Source: Liolophura sinensis (taxonomy: Eukaryota > Mollusca > Polyplacophora > Chitonida > Chitonidae). From it: a stretch of DNA of 64,000 nt. Position 1 is the first letter of the stretch, and each line of letters begins with the position of its first letter. The notes beneath the pieces were generated by a model, which was given only the letters and a program-made list of their open reading frames with translations, was not told where the DNA came from and searched no databases. The translations under genes were made by a program, and so were the position numbers. Of this stretch, positions 55,365-64,000 are shown one piece after another. Where the stretch lies: the NCBI RefSeq assembly GCF_032854445.1, contig NC_088304.1, positions 7,635,704 to 7,699,703 of the forward strand, in the 5' to 3' direction.

Positions 55365-55690
55365 TTAAAATAGGCTTATTCTAGGATTTTTCACTTATGC
55401 GATCTCGGTCAGTATTTCTGCTGTATGAAACGGGATTGTCCATTATAAACTACCGTAACGGCCCTTTGGCTTAAGCTTCTCCACATGTGACCTACAAACA
55501 TGCACATCATATTGGTGACAGATAAACGGCCAGACAAGCAGTGACCACCGATTTTTGTCAACAATGCCCGGTGAACACCGAGGGGGGTGAGGAAACCTAC
55601 AAATTCCATACCCAAGGTCAGGTTTAAACCCGCACATCATGTTCTGCCGTTTGAAAGGCAAGCGCCTTTACCACTCGGCCACCGCTTTCT
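55365..55690 (-). repeat. Possible third tRNA-SINE (Leu/Ser-like head)
   Basis: The minus strand begins GGTGGCCGAGTGGTAAAGGC at 55682, an A box typical of Leu/Ser tRNAs, then GCTTGCCTTTCAAACGGC and a B-box-like GCGGGTTTAAACC. The 3' end near 55376-55412 (CTAGGATTTTTCACTTATGC) resembles the tail of the common SINE. Single copy in this window. Confidence 0.55.
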
Positions 55691-56510
55691 CCCTCTAAAC
55701 ATTTAATAATAGTTTCTGTTGAGAGGGAACTTTATGGGACTATGTTGTTGTGGCTGTAGCCACCTATCACTTTGATGTGACATTTCTTACATGTATATTC
55801 TAGATGAGTAACATTATTAGCAGGCGGCCATTTCTCATGCCTTTGTTGGAATAACATTAGGACGTGACCAACATATCATTTTCACACAATAAGTCACACA
55901 ATTAAAAAGGCTATACCGAAGATTTTTGGGTCAAAAATTCAAATTTGCTGATCAATAATCGCTGAAATTGTTATGGTTCAGGAAAATCAGAAAACTGTAC
56001 CATTTATAGTGTTAAATTGATTCTAAAGTGTGGAAAAGTTATTATGTTAGGGACCTTATTAACGGTTTAGAACAACGCGCGGACAAGGCCGCTGTTTTGT
56101 GAAAGGTAATTATATGGGCTAGTCCAAAAAATTATACAAAACAAAGTTCGACTAGATTAGCGCTAATCATATTTATCCCAAAAATCTCCGGTACACCCTC
56201 GGGTTTTAACATACGTGTATGAAATTTCATAGTTGAGACTGTTTGTGGGACGTGTATGAATAGACTGTTCACTGATTAACTGAAAACATGAGTAATCGAT
56301 TAACTGATTAATCAAAAAATTGATAAATTGATTGATTTATAGACTTATTCGTTAATTAATTAATTGATTGATCGGTCGACTAAATGTAATTTATTGGTTA
56401 ATTGAAACATAGGTTAATTAGGTAATTGATTAATTGATTAATTGACTCCTGTATAGCACAATAGTCAAAATATATTCACTAATGAGGCAGTTCTTAGGTT
56501 TATGGGTAAA
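55691..56510. other. No gene recognised; ATTA-rich tract
   Basis: Unassigned sequence. 56265-56450 is an imperfect run of TTAATTGA/GATTAATT units. Confidence 0.55.
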
Positions 56511-56514
56511 AGAA

Positions 56515-56680
56515 ACTGCCTCTCACCAATGCGGTGGCTGTCAGTTCAAGTCCAGCTCATGCTGACTTCCTCTCCGGCTGTGCCCGGTTTCCTCCCACCA
56601 TAGTGCTGACCGCCGTCGTATAAGTGAATTATTCTTGAGTACGGCGTAAAATACCAATCAAATAAATAAATAAAATAAAT
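56515..56680 (+). repeat. tRNA-SINE with internal deletion
   Basis: CTCACCAATGCGGTGGCTGT and B box CAGTTCAAGTCCAGCTC, then after CTCTCCGGCTGTGCCCGG a jump of about 60 bp to CCTCCCACCATAGTGCTGAC, and the AAAT tail. Confidence 0.85.
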
Positions 56681-58130
56681 ATACGACCATGCCAGACACT
56701 GGGAGAGTATTCTGACTCGGTGTCTCAGCTGTTGTTGTAATATCCACGTGGGTAAGTGTCTGTAATATAAAGTCTAGGGTCATTTTTTTCTTCTCTTGGG
56801 CCATACGTCAGGTGTATGTTACGACTATGTCGTGTTACGACTGTGTCGTACAACGGACCCCAGCGTTATGCTAACACAGACTAAATCACCTGAGCCTGTA
56901 AAAAAAAGTTGGGGAGCTATAACGTCATCAATAGAGCGATTCTCCTCTGTATCGAAATGCACAATATGTATTAATGAACTGATCGTAACTCACGTCTACC
57001 TATAAAATCGGTACTCACTAAAGTCAGCAAGATTTAGCACCGATGTGGCTAACATTTTACACTGACTAGTCTTATGACCAGATAAGTCTTCGTTCCAATT
57101 ATATCCAGTCATCAGATATATATACGTCTCTCAGATCCGGCATGAAACCAGGAACCTGCCCGAAATTGCGTCAAATAATGCGAGCCTTAACTTTGTAGTC
57201 TGTTCTTCATAACTGTCTTTGCGATGGTCGGAAAAATAAAGCCTCGTTTTCGCGCTGCAATTGTCGGGACGACGTGTCGAATTCGATTGGTGGATTGGAA
57301 ATAGGACACCATGCCCTGTTTCAAGTTGCTGTAGCTGTTCGACTAATCGACCCATCTGGACTTAACGCATTGCATTATAATAAGCTTGGACCAGAGTCAC
57401 TATTACTAAGACAGCCTGCTAATGAGCACTCTGCAGCCGACAAGTCGGACTGTGTAGCAGGCAAAAGTTACGGTGTGGCCGATGTGACTTCAGGCGACAA
57501 ACCTGACTGTGTGACTGCCGGGTTGCTTTTTAAGTCACTGTGCGTCACCCCATGTTCAACTGTCGCACAGTCACGCACATCAGCTAAATAGTCACGCTTC
57601 TCATGCGCACAGTCACAATTACAATACGCACAGTCACGCCCGCCTGCAAGACGTACTGCCACGCCCGCTAGCCACATGCTCAGGATTTCAAGATGCACAT
57701 TCACACAAGTGATTAGAACTGTCACAATTGCAAGACCCAAAGTCACGCCCGCCAGCCGCATATTCACGAATTTAAGGCGTCGTCACTATTTCAAGGCGCT
57801 CAATTCACGATCGTAACCCAAACTCACCTATACCGACAAGCAAAACTGAACCTTTCCTCAACAGCTGAGAACAATTTCCACCCTAGCTCGTATATATAGT
57901 GACTCGTATACGCCATGAGCAATTTTTGAATTTCATGAATACCGGTATTTTTTTCTAATTTCTAATTTTTCTTTTTTGTTTTCAGTTCCATTGCGTCCGT
58001 ATACGTGATATTCTGTAGTAAATTTATCACAAGAACTATTTCCCACATTCATGTTTAACTTCAGTATGGAAATATTTTCTGTTCTTTAGTCAGTTTTCAA
58101 CTGCAACAAAGCTATCTGTTAATCAATGGG
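56681..58130. other. No gene recognised; weak repeats
   Basis: No supportable gene. 57590-57790 has loosely repeated CAGTCACGCCCGCC and CACAATTGCAAGA segments, an old GC-rich tandem array. Confidence 0.5.
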
Positions 58131-58140
58131 TCAAATGTTA

Positions 58141-58385
58141 GAGCTCAGTTGGTTAGCGCGCTAGCGCAGCATATTGACCCAGTAGCGTCTCACCAATTCG
58201 GTCGCTGTGATCCCAAGTCCAGCTTATGCTGGCTTCCTCTCCGGCCGTACGTGGGAAGGTCTGTCAGCAACCTGCGGATGGTCGTGGGTTTCCCCCGGGC
58301 TCCAAAATAATGCTAGCCGCCGTCGTATAAGTGAAATATTCTTGAGTACGGCGTAAAACACCAATCAAATAAATAAATAAATAAA
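58141..58385 (+). repeat. tRNA-SINE with target duplication
   Basis: GAGCTCAGTTGGTTAGCGCG head, degenerate B box (GTGATCCCAAGTCCAGC), full body and AAAT tail. Flanks TCAAATGTTA (58131-58140) and TCAAATATTA (58386-58395) form a 10-bp duplication with one change. Confidence 0.88.
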
Positions 58386-58395
58386 TCAAATATTA

Positions 58396-58980
58396 CATAA
58401 TCAGAAGTGACATCTGCATACCAGAAGTAGGACAAAACCAACTTTTGGATGTAATAGACCGAGAGATGAACTTTACCAAGTAGAAATTTGAGTGTCATTT
58501 TCATCACAACCACATTTCTCATTAATTTGAAGTTTGGTACATGTAACAAGCCCTATGTTCCCTCACCCAGTCTGACATCCTGACCAAGAATCTGGTAGTA
58601 TTTATTTCCTGCGATGCATATTTTTGTTGCAAATTGCAATCCATTGACCAAAGGCTAATTTACTACATTTCGCTATATGCGTGATGCTATGCAGTGTACA
58701 CAAATGCATTGATAGCTAGGCAGAATGTCGCTTTTTAATTAAGTCGCTCATATCTGAATGCTTAAAGACAACATTCAATTAAACGGAAGTGACCCTGCTG
58801 CATAGGTTGGAAATACCGGCTTGACCCAAGCATCGGTGCTTTATAAATCAGCTAGATTGCTACTATGACAATTTTGAAATATAAGGAATGTATAAACTGA
58901 AGGGACAAGTCATTCTACACAGGACCATAGCTGTTTTATATAAATTTTCCAGCCCTTATATAAACTCTGGAGATTTTAGT
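58396..58980. other. No gene recognised
   Basis: Unassigned sequence; nothing supportable seen. Confidence 0.5.
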
Positions 58981-58984
58981 ACAT

Positions 58985-59165
58985 GAGCCTATGCTGACTT
59001 CCTCTCCGGCAGTACGTGGGAAGGTCTGACAGCAACGCACGGATGGTGGTGGGTTTCTACCGGTATCTGCCCGGTTTTCTCCCACCATCATGTCGGCCAC
59101 TGTCGTATAAGTGAAATATTCATGAGCACAAGTTAAAACACCAATCAAATAAATAAATAAATATA
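58985..59165 (+). repeat. tRNA-SINE, 5' truncated
   Basis: CCTATGCTGACTTCCTCTCC, CGTGGGAAGGTCTGACAGCA, CTCCCACCATCATGTCGGCC, GTGAAATATTCATGAGCAC and AAAT tail. Confidence 0.85.
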
Positions 59166-60880
59166 TAATCCCCGATTTGACAGTAGAATGTGGGTCATGT
59201 GCTGAGGTAAGGTGCGGTCATCATGTGATATTTGTCGATGCGACTAGTCGAATGAAAATACAAGAAGCGCTATTTTGTTTGATTTTTAGAATTCCATAAA
59301 TCCAACCGTGTGGCGCAGAGTATAGAATTCCACCAGACGATTCGATAAATTGTAACGCCTAGTTTTTATTTCTTAATATGCATGGAGTATACGATATGTT
59401 TTGATATGATATGTCATAACATATTAAAGCACAAAAAAAGAACTTCTCAGCTGTCTTCTAGGGGTGTAAAATTTGTTTAAAACTACCCCAATGGTCAGTC
59501 CGAAGATTAAGCAGCCAGCTGTGAAGACAATGAACGTTGATGACGTCATTTCTGAGTATTGCCCACCATAGACTGAAAAAATGTATAAAATAAAGGGCTT
59601 ATTAGAAATATAAAATATTACTCAATAATGAGACAAAAAATTTTTCATTTTCTGGCCATGTCAGTCTTTATTATCCTTAAAACCATACTCTCTGGTTAAT
59701 AGTACACGTACCTTTTCATTCATCCTTTAAGTTTAGAGCCTCGAGCATGCGCTGTCAAGAAGTAGGTCTATGTGGCCACAGACTACCATTAAATTTTCCA
59801 TAAGCGACAGTGTTTACGTTTAGCGCTGCAGCTCAGCCCCAAACATTCCGTGGCCAATAAGCTTTGGTGCATAACTGGCCCAGCCTGTGAGAAAGAAGCC
59901 ATAAAAATATTGACATAGGTTGACCGTCATAACCCGGACCTTTCTATGCCGGCAGCTGGGAGGGCTGCCTAGCAACGCCAAGGGGACGTCACTCACAGCC
60001 TCATCACCACCTATCTCCATGTGTCCTCTCTCCAGAATATCAAACTTTCATCATTAAAACTCATACCTGCCCAAAGCTTAGACAATTTCCTATCACTTTG
60101 CTATCAAGCCTGCACCATTACACCAAAAATGGCGGGCTGGCAGTGAAAAAAGACTTTATACCCTAAAATACATAGAATTACATTCTGTATCCCGAAAAAC
60201 GGAAGTTGTAATCAAGGGAACTGTATCCATGTTGAGGCGCTTGTCGTGTGAAAGGGAGATAATCATACGCGTGTGAGCTGGCGGCATATGTTTGATAATG
60301 TGGATAGTATAAGGTGTGGTTTACTGTTAAAAGAGTGCAAACTCACATGAGATAAAATTATGATAAACTGACACTGCCTTAGGGTAACATAAAAATCTAA
60401 CGGCCAATAAAGGATGGAAATCTAAACCACTGATAAAGGAACTCTAGCGTACACAAACAACGACACAGTGTCATTGTTTAATAATGAAGACCCGTTTAAC
60501 TGGTTCCCATAGATCTGGCATTCTGAGTTTATGCAGGGATTTACTTTATCACAGCTATCGCGGTATTTAACCCAACCTGCATCAGCAAGCCACAGATATG
60601 TCATACAAGCCTCGTTCTACGTATTAAACTAATCGTCGTATCAGATGAGATAAGAAGGGATTGGATGCTATTTAGAAAAGGTTTTATTGTAAAGTATAGC
60701 GAAGTATTTAGATGATATTCTAGAATAGCAAAATAGCCAAAAGCAAATAGCCAAAGCCAAATTTCACAAGACAAATTTCATGAGTACAATCAGAATTACC
60801 ATATCTTTCATGAAAATACATGTAAAAGTTTCCAATAATAGGTGTAGGTATAGGTGAACCGCTTTACTTCAGTCAAAAAC
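59166..60880. other. No gene recognised
   Basis: Unassigned sequence of about 1.7 kb; nothing supportable seen. Confidence 0.5.
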
Positions 60881-60884
60881 TGTT

Positions 60885-61075
60885 AAATCTGTTAATTTTA
60901 ACAGGAAGTATGTTGTCTGAGTGATGCTAGAATGTATAATATAACATAACACTATGTCATATTCAACACAATATTCTGTTAGTCTAATAAAATATGTATA
61001 ACTTTAACAGAATAATCTGTAACACAATACATTCTAGTATCACTCAGACAACTCTATAGTTCAGTTAATTTACCT
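60885..61075. mobile_element. Short TIR element, relative of 17681-18140
   Basis: 60912-60935 (GTTGTCTGAGTGATGCTAGA, then ATGT) and 61029-61052 (ACATTCTAGTATCACTCAGA, then CAAC) are inverted repeats with one mismatch. The outer left part (CTGTTAATTTTAACAG) also matches the larger element's ends. Non-coding. Confidence 0.75.
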
Positions 61076-61139
61076 AAAATCACTTCACCTCCATAAATTG
61101 CTATATTTTAAGTCACACACTGAATGGACGGATAGAGTG

Positions 61140-63620
61140 GTAATTCCTCACATCAATTCATTAGTTTTAGCTTGGTACCTAATAAGGCCTTAATCACATC
61201 AGTTCAATCCGCATAACATTTAAGTTCAGGTAGTTTGTACGGATCAATTCACATATCTCTATATCAACATTATTTGCTTCACTTAACACAACCTTAATTA
61301 TTTTGACTCCATATTATTATTACTTAGTTCACTTAGTACAGAATTAATGACTTTGCCATTACGTTAATTCTGGTTAATTCAATTGACTTAACTTTTTTAT
61401 GTTCACTTATCTGGCTATAATTAGTTCACTCTGGATAAATTGTCCTTAATAGCCCATTTTCTTTAAATCACTGAGAACAACTTTAGCTACATTTCATGTC
61501 AATTTTCTTTAGTTCACTCAATACTGTTTTACTCACATTAGTGTAACATTTTTTGTTCACTTAATACTGCTTTACTTTTATCTAGTTTACTTGATAATGC
61601 TTCCGTTCCAATTCGTGTCTCTTTTTTCTTTAGTTCACCTAATACTGCTTTACTTACACTCCTTGTCACCTTTCTTTACATAACTCAGTACTACTTTACT
61701 TACACTCTGTTACTTTCATTGGTTTACTTGATAATGCTTTAGATACATTCCGTATCACTTTTCTTTATATAACCTAATACTTCTTCAGTTAAACCTCGTG
61801 TCATTTTTCTTTAGTTCACTTAATACTGACTTACTTACGCTCTGTTACTTTTCAAGAATTTACTGGATAATGCTTCAGTTTCATTACCTGTCACCTTTCT
61901 ATATATAACTTCATAATGCTTTAGTTTAATACACTCCGTGTAAATTTTCTTTAGTTCACCTAATGATGCTTTACTTACATTCCATGTCACTTTTCTTTAC
62001 ATAACTTCATAATGCTTATGTTACATTCCGCGGTTTTCTTTAACTTTTCTTTAGTTCAATTAATACAGCTTTACTACACTCTCTTTCTTTTCTTTATATA
62101 ACTTAATAATGTTTTAGTTTCATTCAGTGTCACTTTTCCGTAAGTTCGCTTAATATAGCTTTACTTACATTCCGTGTCACTTTTCCGTAAGTTCACTTAA
62201 TACAGCTTTACTTATATTCCGTGTCAATTTTTACTTAATTTACTTAATACTTTATGATTTACCATCCATATAACTTTTCGTCAGTTCAAGTTAAGCGGGT
62301 CACTAGCCTTTAGCCTGCTTAACAAGCTTCACTTTAGCTCTGTTACTTTTCTTTAGTTCACATCATACAGTTTTACTTTACATTTAATTCACGTATCTTC
62401 ACTTCATGCCACTTTCTGTGTTTGCCCTAATACTGCATTACCAATACTGCAATATTTTATAGTTATATCACTTCACTCTTCATCACTTTCTTTGGTAATT
62501 AGTACGGTTTTATACTTTGACTCCATCCATCTTTTCTTTAATACGGTTTCTTTTCTTTAATACGATTTAACATATCAATTCAGTTCGTATCACTTTCATT
62601 GGTTATATTAATGCTGATTTACTTCATTTTATAGTATTTCTTCTCGGTTTAATTAATGCAGTTTTATTTTGACTCCATATCACTTTTGTTTTGTGTGCTT
62701 AATACAGTTTTATTTTGACTCCACATCACTTTTGTTGAGTTTGCTTAATACAGATTTATTTTGACTCCATATCACTTTTGTTTAGTTTCCTTGATACAGT
62801 TTTGACTCCATCTCACTTTTGTTTAGTTTGCTTAATACAGATTTATTTTGACTCCACATCACTTTTGTTTAGTTTCCTTGATACAGTTTTGACTCCATCT
62901 CACTTTTGTTTAGTTTGCTTAATACAGATTTATTTTGACTCCACATCACTTTTGTTTAGTTTCCTTGATACAGTTTTGACTCCATCTCACTTTTGTTTAG
63001 TTTGCTTAATACAGATTTATTTTGACTCCACATCACTTTTGTTAAGTTTCCTTGATACAGTTTTGACTCCATCTCACTTTTGTTTAGTTTGCTTAATACA
63101 GTTTTATTTTGAGTCCATACCACTTTTGTTTAGTTTGCTTGATACAGTTTTATTTTGAGTCCATATCACTTTTGTTTAGTTTCCTTGATTCAGTTTAATA
63201 CTGCTTAACATACATAAGTTTAAGCCTTACAACGCTTTGTGAGTTCAGTTAGTTCGTATTTATACGGTAAACTTACACCACTTCATTGTATAGCAATTTC
63301 TTTGCTCACTTAATACACCTATCCTTAATTATGCATGTACACTGCTTATATGAATTCACTTCAAAACACTACTTTGAGATCCTGTTATACAAATTTACTT
63401 GCACTCTATACCACTTTTTTCACTTAATAATTCGCTTAATACGGCTTCTCTTATATGAGTTCACTCCATACCATTTCCTTTGGTTCGGGTTACACAAATT
63501 TACTGACGCCCCATACCACTTTACTCACTTAATTCACTTACGCCACTTCACTCAAGTCATTTTCCTTAGTTCACTTAACACAGCTTGAGCCACACATCCC
63601 ATCCCACTTATATTTTGTTC
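61140..63620. repeat. AT-rich tandem array, about 40-60 bp units; 87-bp higher-order block
   Basis: Degenerate units of TTCTTTAGTTCACTTAATAC followed by TGCTTTACTTACATTCCGTG and TCAC fill about 2.5 kb. Between 62,690 and 63,190 a homogeneous block alternates two unit types (CTTGATACAGTTTTGACTCC / CTTAATACAGATTTATTTTG), giving an 87-bp period and a fortuitous 126-codon open frame. Confidence 0.85.
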
Positions 63621-64000
63621 AGTTTACACATCTTGTGTTATACACTTCATCGCACTTATGTTTAGTTCACTTGCCTAAAAAAGTTAATCTTTGATATTTT
63701 GTTACGCACAGACGTTTTGTACAAGGAGAAGCGTGAACAATCCAGCGTGAAATGTTTGGAAGCTTCGTATGTACTTACTAATTATTCTGTTATATGTAAG
63801 ACGTTAGTCTACATTGGGACTCAGCTATTGTTGTATGTGATATGTAAATGCATGACCAGTAAAAATGTTTCGGGTTCGAACTCTTTTCTCGTTAGAGGTA
63901 AAAATACCTGATTGTAAGCCTATTATGTGATCTGAAGGTTATTTCGACTATAGACGAACGATGAAGAAAATTGAGATATGGGAACTTAAAGATAGAGGTG
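63621..64000. other. No gene recognised
   Basis: Unassigned sequence at the window edge. A B-box-like CGGGTTCGAACTC at 63871 may be a SINE head fragment. Confidence 0.45.

Overview
The window is eukaryotic, intron-rich and repeat-rich. It is most likely molluscan, or at least from a shell-building lophotrochozoan. The main evidence is one multi-exon gene on the + strand (about 40.5-55.0 kb) with the domain order signal peptide, von Willebrand A domain, poly-threonine linker, chitin-binding (peritrophin-like) domains and a laminin-G-like C-terminus. That order is characteristic of Pif/BMSP-type shell matrix proteins, which bind chitin and organise calcium carbonate in the nacreous or prismatic layer. 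Nine coding exons were assembled by hand. All splice phases agree and all junctions have GT/AG boundaries. Four reading-frame breaks and one in-frame stop fall in exons 5-6, so the copy is either decaying at that point or carries local consensus errors.

The rest (about 1-40.5 kb and 55-64 kb) has no gene I can support. It is made of (i) tandem arrays with units of about 24-127 bp, in places with higher-order structure; (ii) tRNA-derived SINEs of at least two families and possibly a third, three of them with clear target-site duplications; (iii) two full-length but dead Tc1/mariner transposons in opposite orientations (8190-9696 and 12690-14153); (iv) fragments of a retroelement with a YIDD-type reverse transcriptase and a conserved downstream tail; (v) small terminal-inverted-repeat elements, one holding telomere-like CCCTAA repeats; and (vi) a dispersed repeat (called family A here) whose core is locally tandem.

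Layout: 0-7 kb is sparse, with two coding-looking minisatellites (3.2-4.4 kb) and a telomere-repeat MITE. 7-14 kb is SINE pairs, family A with a nested Tc1, and the second Tc1. 14-17 kb holds large satellites. 17-32 kb is dispersed elements and a 30-bp array. 32.5-37.6 kb holds a 2-kb array of 26-bp units, a dead reverse transcriptase, and an apparently identical 1,028-bp tandem duplication carrying a 30-bp Gly/Tyr-coding minisatellite. 40.5-55 kb is the Pif-like gene, with a different minisatellite in most introns. 55-64 kb is SINEs and a 2.5-kb AT-rich array.

The gene works alone here: no neighbouring gene is visible, so nothing can be said about co-regulation. Coordinates of repeats are estimates made by eye. 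Exon boundaries come from base-by-base reading of splice sites.
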